The notes: generated from the letters alone by a model not told the origin. Positions 32,868-43,880 are shown, counted from the first letter of the stretch. The stretch: DNA of 64,000 bases from Bathymodiolus brooksi (GCA_963680875.1 OY804578.1:105057689-105121688), one strand, 5' to 3'. Program-made: numbers and translations.

Positions 32868-33075
32868 TTTTAATATCCTCTTTGAGAGCCTTTTCTGTTT
32901 CAACACCATCCTTTTCGACTTCTTCCAGTTTTACCTCTGCTTCTTCTAAATGCCTTGCGATTTCTTGTCCTAGAAAGAATTCATTTTCCTGTCTCTGCAT
33001 TGCTAGTTTACGTGCTGCGAGCTGTACACGTTGAGCGTGTCGTACCTCTGTTTGGTCAGAATAACTGCGCTTCAA
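32868..33075 (-). CDS. Mical: MICAL exon 14: bMERB domain, first helix
   Basis: 208 nt, phase 0 in, phase 1 out; acceptor TTTCAG, donor GTATGC. It encodes LAARKLAMQRQENEFFLGQE, IARHLEEAEVKLEEVEKDGV, then ETEKALKEDIK. The EI...LEE.EVK...+E..GV..EKAL pattern is the first helix of the bMERB (formerly DUF3585) Rab-binding domain at the C-terminus of MICALs. Confidence 0.93.
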
Positions 33076-33144
33076 CTGAAAGTATCAAAAGATTTTTCTA
33101 AACATACATTATTAATTCATCACGGGGTTTGTAACAAGAGTAAC

Positions 33145-33355
33145 ATGATAGCTGCCACTAGAAGAGCAGGAACTGCTTATCCTTCCGGAGCACATGGGTT
33201 TACTCCCGGTTTTTAGTGGTGTTTGCTCAATCTTTAGTTTTCTGTGTAGTGTTTAGTAGATCATTGTTTGTCCTTTGTCTTTTCTCGTTTGTATTGTCTG
33301 TCCTTTGATTTGAGACTGCTAATTACCCCTTTGGCATCTTCAAACTTTTCTTAAC
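33145..33355 (+). repeat. R2 family copy
   Basis: CATGATAGCTGCCACTAGAA, AGCAGGAACTGCTTATCCTT, a GGTTTACTCCCGGTTTTTAG segment, CATTGTTTGTCCTTTGTC and GGCATCTTCAAACTTTTCTT. Confidence 0.75.
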
Positions 33356-33641
33356 AAACATAATCTTCTCAAAACAGTATTACAATTCATTTTTAGCAAT
33401 ACTTAGTCTATCTTTTGAAATATTTATTTTTCAAGATTGAAACAAAATTCTTTATTGTGAGTTTACAATTTGCCTGAATATTTCTTTCATAAACATTTTG
33501 ATAATCAAAAAAAAGATGTTACTCCAAATATTAATTATTGCTAAGGAAAAGAAAAAAAATCGAATTTGAAAATACTGATCAAATAACCTATATGTTGAAC
33601 CAAGAACAAAACAAGCAAGACGTTGGGTAATAAAAACTTAC

Positions 33642-33694
33642 AGCTGGGCTTCTGTGGGGAGTGACCTTAGAAGGTTTATTATCTCCTGCATCCT
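33642..33694 (-). CDS. Mical: MICAL exon 13: linker
   Basis: 53 nt, phase 1 in, phase 0 out; acceptor TTCACAG, donor GTAAGT (strong). It encodes EDAGDNKPSKVTPHRSPA, a Pro/Ser-rich linker just before the bMERB domain. Confidence 0.7.
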
Positions 33695-34092
33695 CTGTGA
33701 AAAAAGAATATAATTCTACACGTATTTGGTCATTAAAAGTAGAATATCGTAATAGAATATGACGTTTATCATATCAATTTCTAATTAATACCCACCTATA
33801 CTAGAAGTGGACCTTTAAAACATATTTCAAATGACATTTAAAATCCGAGGGTTTGACATTTGTTTTACTTGTTTTTCATTTTATTCAAGAAATTAAAAAG
33901 CAGTTGTTATTTGACAATGCAGAATAACATGTATTAGAAACATTATCAGTAATCTAAATGATATTGACCTCTATAGTTCGATTTATGCTCAAATCCTGTG
34001 TCACATCAGTTCATAATGTACAAATGTATATAGTTATTCGATTCCCCTTTTTCAGTGCCTCCAAATGCAAAAATAAAGATGTTAATATCGTA

Positions 34093-34203
34093 AAGATATG
34101 AACACAGAAATACAAATCACTGAAGCATAAAGACATGAGTACAGACGTAAACCTCACTGAAGCATAAAGTTATGAACACAGACGTAAAACTCACTGAAGC
34201 GTT
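34093..34203. repeat. 37-bp tandem repeat, 3 copies
   Basis: Each unit follows AAG.(C/T)ATGA.(C/T)ACAGA..TAAA.CTCACTGAAGC; located in a MICAL intron. Confidence 0.85.
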
Positions 34204-34699
34204 ATATGAATGGTCAATGTTAATCAAATGGGTGAGTACCTATTAGTTACTTTGTAGTCACATATGAAATATTATTGTACAATTTTTACACGATAAATTG
34301 AAAAATTATAAAAAAAAAACAGGTATCCAATAATATATTTGCCGAGGCAAACATGACTGGGGAATATTTCAATATTGATACTTGAGAGTCAAGTCATATA
34401 TTTCATTAGAGCTTATTTCCTGAACATATGCACTACTCCCTTCCTCAGTTATTGGTCACAATAAAGAAACATCCGATCAGAGACCCATCATGACACCACC
34501 CTCTTACAATGTTACTTGTTCTCCTCACGCAGATAATTGAAATACTGACAAATAAAATCAATGGGAACTGATCACCACTTCAGAAGTCAAATACATCAAT
34601 GTGCATCTGGTTTACTACTTTGATATTGGTGTACTTTATTCTAATTCGGATCCATCCTATTTGTAAATTATACATGCTTTCTGGAAATAAACGTTAGAG

Positions 34700-34885
34700 A
34701 AAACCAATAGAGTAATCAAGAATGGAAAATTCACAGAAACTGGAAACATTTGGGTACACAAGACACAAGACAAAGACAAACAAAACAAAACCACAACACA
34801 ACATGTGTTGGACACCACTATACCCAAACAAACACAGATAACGTAAATAAGACATGAGCTCTCCTACAAACAACGGGAAGTAAAG
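34700..34885 (-). repeat. R2b family copy, reverse orientation
   Basis: AAACCACAACACAACATGTG, TTGGACACCACTATACCC, AACACAGATAACGTAAATAA and GACATGAGCTCTCCTAC mirror the copy at 9690-9960. Confidence 0.65.
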
Positions 34886-34943
34886 ACGAACCGAAAAGCA
34901 TGAGAATATCAAATTCATCAATATCATAGCATTTTTAATATAC

Positions 34944-35175
34944 CTTTGACTGCTGCAAGTTTCCTGGCTGGTCGATAACAAGTTGCAGAAAATTTGTATC
35001 TCCTGTCTTCTAACTCTTTAGACTCTCTATTGAGTTCTTTGATTCTAATTTCGAGTAAATCTGAATTTCTTCTAATATTGTCTGACTGGGTATTGTCCCG
35101 TTGATCAGCTGACATATCCTCTTCGTCTGATATTGGCTGTAATTGTGACAAGTCAACCTTATCTCCAGTTTTATC
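34944..35175 (-). CDS. Mical: MICAL exon 12: linker with coiled coil
   Basis: 232 nt, phase 0 in, phase 1 out; acceptor ATGTAG, donor GTATAT. It encodes DKTGDKVDLSQLQPISDEED, then a charged helical stretch LLEIRIKELNRESKELEDRR and a basic end ATCYRPARKLAAVKG. The helix resembles a coiled coil. Confidence 0.8.
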
Positions 35176-35314
35176 CTACATAGAAAAACATTATTTCTTA
35201 TGTTTAATAAACACATGAACAATGATGATAAAATACAGTGTTTATCAATTTAATATATGAAACAAAATTTGATATGGTATATTGTTTTGTGTAGAATTAT
35301 TATAAAACTTACAC

Positions 35315-35560
35315 AATTGTCCATTCGTGTTTGTCCCTAGTTGTTGGTAGGAGGGCTAATGTCCTATTCATGTTGTTTGTGTTCGATTGCGTGTAGTGGT
35401 GTCCAACAACGTTTGGATTATATGAGTAGCACGGTGAGTGTCTTATATGAAGTATAAACTTCTTACCCTTTGTGAGCATCTGCGGTTTTTAGTGAGGTTC
35501 GCATTGTGTTGTGGTTTTTGTTTTCCTCTTCTTCGCTTTGTGTCTTGTACCCAACATCTT
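35315..35560 (+). repeat. R2b family copy
   Basis: GAGGGCTAATGTCC, GTGTCCAACAACGTTTG, TTTTTAGTGAGGTTCGCATTG and TTGTGTCTTGTACCC. Confidence 0.55.
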
Positions 35561-35743
35561 TCCTTTCAAGTGCATAATAAATGTCCTTCCTTATTACTCA
35601 ACCACAAACAATGACGACGATTTCCAAATGCTTATATATTTCGAAGATTGTAATTAGAGATTCAGCCTTTTTGTAAATGTTTTAATAAAATCATATATTT
35701 AATATACATATGTTAGTATAGCTTTATAATATATAATATTTAC

Positions 35744-35808
35744 AATGTGTTTATCCTCTGTTGAGCTCCAATCATTTACATGACCTCTGCCTCTTTGTGG
35801 TATTTTAT
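35744..35808 (-). CDS. Mical: MICAL exon 11: linker
   Basis: 65 nt, phase 1 in, phase 0 out; acceptor TTTTAG, donor GTAAAT. It encodes DKIPQRGRGHVNDWSSTEDK. Small, but phase and splice sites fit both neighbours. Confidence 0.65.
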
Positions 35809-36204
35809 CTAAAATTACAAAAAAAAATCATTTTATATTATCACATTATGACTGTTGTAAATTGATATAATTACATTTTTATCAAATTAAATAAAAACTT
35901 TAAAAAAAATTATGCTTTTAATACAGGCCACAAGTGAACATTTCAGATTATTGCAGTCTCATCATTTATTTATCATGAAAAGAGAGTTTGAGTAGTGGGT
36001 GGCAACCATTCCATCAATATCACTTCTCACGTCAAACCATTGAACACAAAAACGACGAAGACATGTCCCGTTGGAAATCCAGGTTCTGGTTTGGGATTGC
36101 ATGTTTCACTGATATTGGTTTTTTTTGTGTCTAAACTGTGGTTGTTTTGTACTTTTCCCAATTACAGGTATTTTATTTTTGTTTTATAAAGGGCAGAGTT
36201 AACT

Positions 36205-36336
36205 GCATTTGTATGGTAGTTGGATACTACATTTTTTCAAATAAAGTTGGTCAATGCCTTTTGCCAGATACGTGGTTTTCTTCGGGTACTCATATTTGCT
36301 ACACCAATAAAATTGCCCACAACGATATAATTGAAT
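36205..36336 (+). mobile_element. S1 SINE, internally deleted
   Basis: GTATGGTAGTTGGATACTAC, ACGTGGTTTTCTTCGGGTAC and CCACAACGATATAATTGAAT preserve head, middle and tail with the tRNA B-box region lost. Confidence 0.6.
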
Positions 36337-36380
36337 TATCATGATATTATAACTATAATCGTAGTCTCATAAAAGTTAAA

Positions 36381-36722
36381 CCGCATCGATGGTGTATTGG
36401 TTAGCAGGCTCGCCTCGAGTGTGGTCGATCGTGGGTTCGAGCCCCTATCAGGTATCAAACGCGCAGCATTAAGGAGAAAGAGCAAAGACTGCATGGGATT
36501 GACTTGGAATCGCGATAATGTGTCCGAGTGAAGCAACATGTATCCCTCCGCATTGTTGTTTCAGTGAACTAGCACTATAAAAATCCAATTAAGCGTATTG
36601 ATCTATAGTACAAAGCGGACTTCATCATCATCTGATTGACAAATAACTTGTTCTCACCATGATATAGCTGACACATTACTGAGTTGGCGCTAAACAACAA
36701 TCACTCACTCATTCACTCATAA
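36381..36722 (+). mobile_element. S2 SINE, full-length copy
   Basis: CGATGGTGTATTGGTTAGCAG, GTGGGTTCGAGCCCC, AATGTGTCCGAGTGAAGC, CACCATGATATAGCTGACAC, GGCGCTAAACAACAATCACTC. The tail is a (CACTCATT)-like run. Compare 7331-7682. Confidence 0.85.
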
Positions 36723-36972
36723 AAGTTATTCTACAACAAACAGATCAAACGAACAATGCCAATGACATTATGAAAGACATTAAATTACTCAAGTATTAAG
36801 AAAAGATATGGATGTAAATGAACATGAGAGACAATCTAATTCTATACCTAAGCACAAAATAAATTAAAAGGACAGGGCTTTTATTGCTGTTCTACATTCA
36901 CAGAATCTTACTTCGTATTTCTATTTTCTGTAATTAATTATCTGATGATAATAAGCTATGTTTATTGTTTAC

Positions 36973-37136
36973 CTGATCCACCAGAGGCAGTTTCCATATA
37001 TTTGACCACATTTTGCTTGGCAGTTTGTCTCTTCAGTGTCTGCCAAAGTGTTTTAGCTTCCTTGATTGTCATACGTTTGTCAATATCAGTTCCTATATTA
37101 GCTTCTACTAGTTCACCAATATCATCATCCCCACTA
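36973..37136 (-). CDS. Mical: MICAL exon 10: linker
   Basis: 164 nt, phase 2 in, phase 1 out; donor GTAAAC. It encodes SGDDDIGELVEANIGTDIDK, then TIKEAKTLWQTLKRQTAKQN, which is predicted helical. The acceptor is a tandem TAGTAG, so use of the second site would drop one codon. Confidence 0.8.
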
Positions 37137-37206
37137 CTATCAATAGAAAATAATGCAAGTCAACATTTGTGAATTATTTGTTTGTTTCTGGTTTGATTTG
37201 GTTTGG

Positions 37207-37428
37207 TCTATGGTGTTTAATGCCACTTTCAACAATAGTTCAGCTATATCGTGGTGGTCAGTTTTATTGGTGGAAACCGGAGAAAACCACCAACCTATTG
37301 CAAGTCAATGTCACATAAATGTCACATATTGATGTATCGAATACACCTCGCCATGAACGGGGTTTGAATTCATAACTTTAGTGGTGATAGACACTGATTG
37401 CACAGGTAGTTGTAATTCTAATGCAATA
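37207..37428 (-). mobile_element. S1 SINE, reverse orientation
   Basis: GGTGTTTAATGCCACTTTCA, ATTTCAGCTATATCGTGG, ACCGGAGAAAACCACC, CACCTCGCCATGAACGG, GTTTGAATTCATAAC (B-box complement). Confidence 0.8.
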
Positions 37429-37802
37429 TGTTTGTATCGTCAGATTTGATTGGTTACTAGTCTATGTAAAATTATCAATCTACAAGTCGTAACTAATGGG
37501 CCTGCTGGAAGGATCCACCATCTTTAAAACGTGAAATCCTACATGTCATATTTACAACAATGCACAAAAATAATTAAAATGCCTACCTTGCAAACTTATT
37601 TTAGTTATATTTGATCAAAATTGAAGAGTACGCGAAGCCAAAAAAACGTCTGTTCTTTACGTTTTAAACTCGAAGTCTTCATATAACGTCATGTATTTTA
37701 TATGCCAAAGTCGTCAACAACATTTTGCGGAATTTTAATTTGTGTGATTCTTAGACCCAGGGAAATGTAAGAATACATTTTTTTCTTTAGTAAATAACAC
37801 AC

Positions 37803-38016
37803 CCAGATAATTTTTCTTCCATCTCTTGTTCTTGGTTGACCACTGCAAACATTCCTCGACCTCCTCGTATTGAGGCACCAAAATTGTGCTGAAATATTTT
37901 CTCTTCTGGTTCATCATTTTCATCATCGAGCGAGTTGTAAAAATCAACCCTTCGCAATGAAGCTGAAGTTACTGTTCGGGCCAGAAAATCGGGTCTTTCG
38001 GGAAGTCGGGGATTAT
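37803..38016 (-). CDS. Mical: MICAL exon 9: linker
   Basis: 214 nt, phase 1 in, phase 2 out; acceptor TTCCAG, donor GTGTGT at the left edge (an alternative GT lies two bases further left). It encodes NPRLPERPDFLARTVTSASL, RRVDFYNSLDDENDEPEEKI, GGRGMFAVVNQEQEMEEKLS. No known fold. Confidence 0.8.
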
Positions 38017-38053
38017 CTGGAAATAAAATATGTCAAATAACAATTCACGTCTA

Positions 38054-38205
38054 TAAAAACGTAGATATTAAATTTAGTGTCTGACGCGTTTCTGGAATAA
38101 CCTTCATCAGGTATTCTCAAAACGGAAAGATTGGAAAGCAAAATATATTAATATTTTGGGAGCAATAAAACCAAAGGGCCTAAACAGGATAGCCAAAATC
38201 ACCTA
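38054..38205 (+). repeat. R1 family copy
   Basis: AAAAACGTAGATATTAAATT, TTTCTGGAATAACCTTCATC, AACCAAAGGGCCTAAACAGG ATAGCC: the single-copy state of the segment amplified at 24225-24655. Confidence 0.8.
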
Positions 38206-38850
38206 TGCCTGTGTTTGAGAATTAAGACCTGATGACAATATTTTCTAAATAAAACATTTTTGAAGAAGACATACAACGATCTACAAAAGATTACACAGAA
38301 AAGCAAAGATCGATCAATATGGTGGTTTTCTCTCTTCATTATATTTCTTATCCTTTGAAAATTAATACGAATAAGAAAACTTTATCCTGCACTTTAAATG
38401 CATTAATATTATTTCAATTATTTGAATTTATGAATAAGACTGCAATTATTTTCTTTTGCATTATCTGTCCACAGAGGTGTGATTGTTTTCGCTCTGGTGA
38501 ACAGATATAGTCATTCAGCAGGACAGCTGTCACTCGATCGTGGTTTATATTTTAGAGTGGTTTGTCTTGCTACAAAGTTTTTTTCTGCGATTTCTCTCCC
38601 AGTTTTATTGGTATCCGGCCATATTGTAATTAGCTATATAATTTTGTGTTATTATTCAATTATGCAAGTTCTGCTCGGTCGTGTGGTATTCCTCTTTACA
38701 TATTTGTTTAAATCATTCTTTTTATTTACTTTGCAATGATTATGCATTGGTCTGAGTATGTTGTTTTGTGTATTATACTGGTAGAAAACTGAAAAATTAT
38801 GTTTCGACGAGTCCAGTAAAACAATCCTGTTAAAATATTTGTTAGTTTTC

Positions 38851-38993
38851 ATTAAAACGTAGATACCAAATTGAGTGCGCACGGCACATTTCTGGAATAA
38901 CCTTCATCAGGTACGGTCAAAGCCATATAATTTAAAAGTCTTTGGGGGCTAGAAACCCAAAGGGCCTAAACAGGATGCCAAAAATCGGCTAAG
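38851..38993 (+). repeat. R1 family copy
   Basis: AAAACGTAGATACCAAATTG, TTTCTGGAATAACCTTCATC, CCAAAGGGCCTAAACAGG ATGCC. Confidence 0.8.
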
Positions 38994-39098
38994 AGAGAGT
39001 TTCTACATTTTAATACATACATGTACATGTATTCAATAATTCGTTAAATGGGATAATATGTTTAGCAGATATATGTTTTATCTACAAGAAGTAATTAC

Positions 39099-39180
39099 CT
39101 GTCACATGATCAGGTAGTGACTCATCTTTATTATCGACATGCGGGACACTTGTTTCATTATCCATATCGCATGGCTTTGG
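39099..39180 (-). CDS. Mical: MICAL exon 8: linker
   Basis: 82 nt, phase 0 in, phase 1 out; acceptor CAACAG, donor GTAATT. It encodes KPCDMDNETSVPHVDNKDES, an acidic disordered segment. Support is from phase continuity, open frame and splice sites rather than homology. Confidence 0.75.
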
Positions 39181-40418
39181 CTGTTGAAACACAAATTACA
39201 CATATATGATTAATGGTTAATTTATTTATTATTGCTTAACATCCATTGATCAATATTCCAGGATGAGAACAAGTTCAACAATATATAAAAAAAACTTTTT
39301 CAGAAATGAGGAGGTTGGCCAACCGGGAAACGACTTTTCACTGCCAGTGGAAAAAGTATGCAGAGTTGGGTAGAAATGAAAAATCTTAGTTTTTTGTACA
39401 TACAAATGTGTGTAGCTTCTACTATGTGCCTACTCTTTGATTTCTCGATCTCCAAACACGCTACCTTCTATCATTCACAGTCATGCTTTCCGTATCATGA
39501 CCTGACAACCGTAATTGATAGGGTACATTTATACGGCATCTAGGGATGCGGAGAACAGTTCTGTGTGTTTGAGCCATATGGCCCTTCAAATACACAGTAC
39601 CCAGCATTTATAATTGAAATTAGGAAAATATAGGAACTATATATCATACTGTTTTTTTTTAATTGAAGCTATATAGGAATAAAATAACTGTAAGTACTTG
39701 AACCCAAACCGAAACCAGGAAATATTTTAATACAGGAAATGTTCATACACTGTAAGCTGGCGACATGTTCAAATGCAAAACAATTAAACTTATATTAGAC
39801 ATTGATCACATTAATCATTTCCAATAAAGCTTTATACAGATTTTGGTAATACAAATGTATACAGCTAAAATATGATTGTGTAAAGTTGTCTTTTGATTTA
39901 AACTTATTTTATTGTTCATAATAACAACAAATGGATCAGACACAAGTTTTACAACTTAGAAATGTCTTCTCCGCTAGTTACATCAATTTACATATAATCA
40001 GAACAGCATTAATTACATAATAATAACATATTTGTTCAGAATATGAAGACGAATAAAAAATAAATAAAAAATAGAATAGAACGAAAAATGCAAATTTCAA
40101 AGGTCGATGAAACATACTGTGTGCTAAGGTATAATATATGGCAAGTCGAGCACACCTCAAAGACCATTCTTAAACACGTGGTGTATGTGTGTTGCATACT
40201 TGGATCGTATTACGATTAGACATAGTTTATATGTTGGGATTTAATTAATTCATGGAGATCTTGCATAGGTAAGTACAATTTGAACTGAATAACACATGTA
40301 TATTTCATCGACCAATCAATCAATACCCCACAGCGCGACCAAGAAAAGAATATACATACATGTAGAAGTACATAATGTTGACAATTGTCAATAACGTTAT
40401 ACATGTTGACTTGTTAGT

Positions 40419-43400
40419 TCAAGCGAAACGCCGTGTATCTTTTATGTATGTTTGTACACATGAAAATATAAACGTGTTTATTTCTACAGACAGGTCATCA
40501 TTTCCAAATAACAAAATATCGATATTTACCGGTAGACCCCCCATATCAAGCATATTTAATTCAATGATCATGTTATTTCTAAGTAAATTGAATTTATTAC
40601 AATATAATAGAAAATGCTCGGAACACTCGTTTTTATATCCACATGAACAAGAAGCACTAGGCACCAACTTCGATTTAAATAAATCGCTGTTCAGAGAACT
40701 ACATTTATTTCTAAGCCTAGCATGCAATACACTAAGATATCGGTCTCCAAAAGAAAAGTAAGAAGGTACAGTTTTCGGTTGAAAATATTTTTGTTGCAAT
40801 TTGGATTTAAAAGACGGGAGTGTCGGCAGTTGACGAAGGTTCAGATCTAGAGTGTTCCATAATTTAATCGTAGTGGGAAAATAAGACCGTTGATATGTAG
40901 ATAATCGGTATGATGGTTGTGAGATATTAAGTCTGTTCCTTAAATTATAATTATTAGTGTCAGCAACTGTAGGTGGTACTAATTCTGTTAAATAATCAGG
41001 TACTTGACCGTTGACGATTTTATAAAATAGCACCAATTTTCTTACCTCCCTTCTAGTTTTCAACTTTTCCCACCCCGTCTCGATATAAATAGAATGTATA
41101 CTGGCAAACGATGGTAATCCCGTAACAATACGCGCAGCTTCAAGTTGTACTTTTTCTAATCTGTCCGAATTTGTTTGTCCACAATTATCCCACACTTCAG
41201 ATGCATATTCCAATACAGGTCTAATAAATGTTAAATAAATTTTTTCTAAGTAATTTCTGTTAAGACGGTATTTTAATTTTCTGAGTACATTAAGTTGTTT
41301 CGAAGCTGATTCAATTAATTTGTCTATGTGCTTAGTCCACTTACAGTCGCTGCTGAATACAATCCCTAAATGTTTGTGTGTATGTACTGGATCAATAGTT
41401 GTTTGGTCAAAATTAAATGTTAAATTACATTCAACCCCATTGACATTAAAAATAATAATTTCAGTTTTGGTGGGATTAAACTTTAATAACCACCTGTTTG
41501 ACCATTTTTTCAGGTGATTCAGATCTGTATTAATCATATTTCTTAGTGTGCTTTCATCTTGTGCTATATGTCCAATAGACGTGTCATCAGCAAAAAGACG
41601 ACCTAGACCTACTATCTCATCAGTAATATCGTTTATGAAGATCAAGAAAATTAAAGGACCCAATACTGACCCCTGAGGCACACCCGCATGCAAATGACCA
41701 ATCCCGGATAAAGCATCTTTTATCATAACCCTTTGAGTACGGTTAGAAAAATAACTTTTTAACCAACAAAGCAGATCACCTTTAATACCATATTTGCCAA
41801 GTTTATATAAAAGTGCTTTTACCCAAACTGTATCAAATGCTTTGCTTATATCAGCAAATGTAACGCTGGTCACTTGTTTTGCCTCTAATGCAAGTAATAT
41901 TGTATGATACAACTCTATTAGTTGATGACTTGTAGAGTGACCTGGTATAAATCCCGACTGGAACTTGTATAATAGTTTATTTTCAAGTAGGTGATTAAAC
42001 ACATGCTTGAAAATTATTTTTTCCAGCACCTTACTTACACAAGAAAGTAAAGAAATAGGTCTATAGTTAGACGGTAAAGATTTGTCCCCATTTTTAAACA
42101 AAGGGATTACATGGGCGATTTTCCAGTCCGATGGAAATACTTTTTCACGTAAGAATTTATTAAATAAACTACACAATGGTTTCGATATCTCCTCCTTTAC
42201 AGACACCAACATCCTATTACTAATTATATCGGGACCAACAGCTTTATTAGCATTAAGAGTACATAACATATCGATTACTTCTTGTTCAGTAACGATAACT
42301 TGGGATATAATATTTTCACATCTGTCATGAAAATCTGGCAAGACAGCATCATCGTCGTTCAACTTGGTAATCGAGCAAAAATATTTGTTCAAAACATTGG
42401 ATTTCTGAGTGGCATCATATGCCAAATTACAATTATTGACTGGATCATGAAGTGGAGGTAACTCATTCGTAGAGCGGTCATTTTTAAGTAACATGTGAAT
42501 TGTTTTCCAATACATTTTGCTATTTACTGTTTTGAGATCATCAAGATGTTCGTTAATATTATCGTAAAACCGTTGTTTCGCCTGTTTCTTTAAGTTATTA
42601 AATTTGTTTCTTTGTGTTTTAAATTTTTTTTCGGCTGTTTCCGTTTTCGTCCTAAAAAATATTTGCCGTAGTCTGTCGCGTTTACGCGATTCACGCCGTA
42701 AATCCGAATCGAACCAAACTTTATCATCACTACGAATAGTTACCTCCCTTGTAGGAATGCATGTTTTTGCTATATTAAGAAATGTTTTAGTAAAGTTTGA
42801 ACATGCCGAGTTAATATCAATTTCTGCATCAATCACGTTTTCCCAGTCTGTTTCAATTATTTTGTTTTTCATAAGTAAATAGTCCCCCCTCTTATAATCC
42901 CAGATGGTACGCTGAAAGGTTTTCCTGTTACAATAGCCACAGTCTATACTGACATAAGTGCCATCATGGTCACTTATTTCCCTGTCAATAGGTATTGTAT
43001 CACAATCAATAACCGGTATTGAATCGGTAATTAAAATTGGGTCCAATAGAGACGTGTTGCCTGATCGTGCGTCGAAATGTGTAGGTTTATTTATTATATT
43101 AACTAATCCGTTGATGACAAGAATGTCATTAACGTTATGAGGAAGATTACCAAGAAAATTTTTGTTCATATCTCCCAAACAGATAATATTATTATTCTCA
43201 TCATGAGCCTGCTTAAGCATATGCTCAAAATATTGCCAGTAATAAATATGAGATTGTCTTTCAGATCTGTAATTTATATTTATTAAAATATTATGTAATT
43301 TTGTCTTAAGCTCGTACCACATACTTTCAACATGTTCATGTTCTAAATCCAACCTCCTAGTCAAATTTACACAACTTTTATGATACGTAATAATTCCACC

Positions 43401-43874
43401 CCCTCTTGAATCCCTATTTTTCCTACTTGGTGTTTCAAAACCCTCGATAATAATATCGCTGTCTAATACTTGATTATCTAGATGGGTCTCAGTAAAAAAT
43501 ACAATATCGAACTCTTCGATAATATCAGCTATATAATTAAGTTTATTTCTGAGACTTCTAATGTTGCAATGGAAGATGGACAATATATTTTCATTCGCAA
43601 TATTGGATGTGCCTCCTGGGCCAGGGTTTATTTCAACATCGCCAGATAATAACAATAAGCTGATGAGAAGCAAGTTAAATGAGATGACAGAGTATGTAGA
43701 TCTGAACCTGGTCAACGCAGTCCTACATAAGGCATGTACATATAATATTAACCAATGTAAAATGTCATATAAATCGAAAGATACAATCAGTTTAACTTTT
43801 CTACAACAAGCCATACCTATTTTATGATAAAACAACCCAATTACAATTCTATGTGCTACAATATCATTACCCAT
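40419..43874 (-). CDS. LINE ORF2: 2A motif, EEP endonuclease, reverse transcriptase (intact)
   Basis: 1,151 residues from the first ATG at 43874. Residues 1-78 form a leader with a hydrophobic run (SFNLLLISLLLLSG) ending in the 2A motif GDVEINPGP, with the expected skip between Gly85 and Pro86. The EEP endonuclease follows (~95-305): FHCNIRSLRNKL (Asn), FFTETH (Glu), CLGDMNKNF (Asp/Asn) and ISDHDG (Asp/His), so all catalytic residues are present. The RT spans ~575-830: NYRPISLLSCVSKVLEK, QSGFIPGHSTSHQLIELYH, TFADISKAFDTVW, GVPQGSVLGPLIFLIFINDI and catalytic FADDTS. The C-terminus has a Cys/His motif CSCGYKNECSEHFLLYC. No RNase H. Domain order fits the CR1/Jockey group. 2A motifs are known in some CR1-like elements of marine invertebrates; the leader may act as a signal sequence when skipping fails. 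Confidence 0.96.
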   Translation of the reverse strand: MGNDIVAHRIVIGLFYHKIGMACCRKVKLIVSFDLYDILHWLILYVHALCRTALTRFRSTYSVISFNLLLISLLLLSGDVEINPGPGGTSNIANENILSIFHCNIRSLRNKLNYIADIIEEFDIVFFTETHLDNQVLDSDIIIEGFETPSRKNRDSRGGGIITYHKSCVNLTRRLDLEHEHVESMWYELKTKLHNILININYRSERQSHIYYWQYFEHMLKQAHDENNNIICLGDMNKNFLGNLPHNVNDILVINGLVNIINKPTHFDARSGNTSLLDPILITDSIPVIDCDTIPIDREISDHDGTYVSIDCGYCNRKTFQRTIWDYKRGDYLLMKNKIIETDWENVIDAEIDINSACSNFTKTFLNIAKTCIPTREVTIRSDDKVWFDSDLRRESRKRDRLRQIFFRTKTETAEKKFKTQRNKFNNLKKQAKQRFYDNINEHLDDLKTVNSKMYWKTIHMLLKNDRSTNELPPLHDPVNNCNLAYDATQKSNVLNKYFCSITKLNDDDAVLPDFHDRCENIISQVIVTEQEVIDMLCTLNANKAVGPDIISNRMLVSVKEEISKPLCSLFNKFLREKVFPSDWKIAHVIPLFKNGDKSLPSNYRPISLLSCVSKVLEKIIFKHVFNHLLENKLLYKFQSGFIPGHSTSHQLIELYHTILLALEAKQVTSVTFADISKAFDTVWVKALLYKLGKYGIKGDLLCWLKSYFSNRTQRVMIKDALSGIGHLHAGVPQGSVLGPLIFLIFINDITDEIVGLGRLFADDTSIGHIAQDESTLRNMINTDLNHLKKWSNRWLLKFNPTKTEIIIFNVNGVECNLTFNFDQTTIDPVHTHKHLGIVFSSDCKWTKHIDKLIESASKQLNVLRKLKYRLNRNYLEKIYLTFIRPVLEYASEVWDNCGQTNSDRLEKVQLEAARIVTGLPSFASIHSIYIETGWEKLKTRREVRKLVLFYKIVNGQVPDYLTELVPPTVADTNNYNLRNRLNISQPSYRLSTYQRSYFPTTIKLWNTLDLNLRQLPTLPSFKSKLQQKYFQPKTVPSYFSFGDRYLSVLHARLRNKCSSLNSDLFKSKLVPSASCSCGYKNECSEHFLLYCNKFNLLRNNMIIELNMLDMGGLPVNIDILLFGNDDLSVEINTFIFSCVQTYIKDTRRFA

Positions 43875-43880
43875 TATCAA

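Noticed and set aside
34694..34981. 95-codon minus frame with hydrophobic stretches
   Set aside because: Largely an R2b repeat in reverse orientation; the right end overlaps MICAL exon 12 in another frame.
40375..43827. Plus-strand frames of 60-128 codons opposite ORF2
   Set aside because: Shadows of the intact LINE ORF2 on the minus strand.
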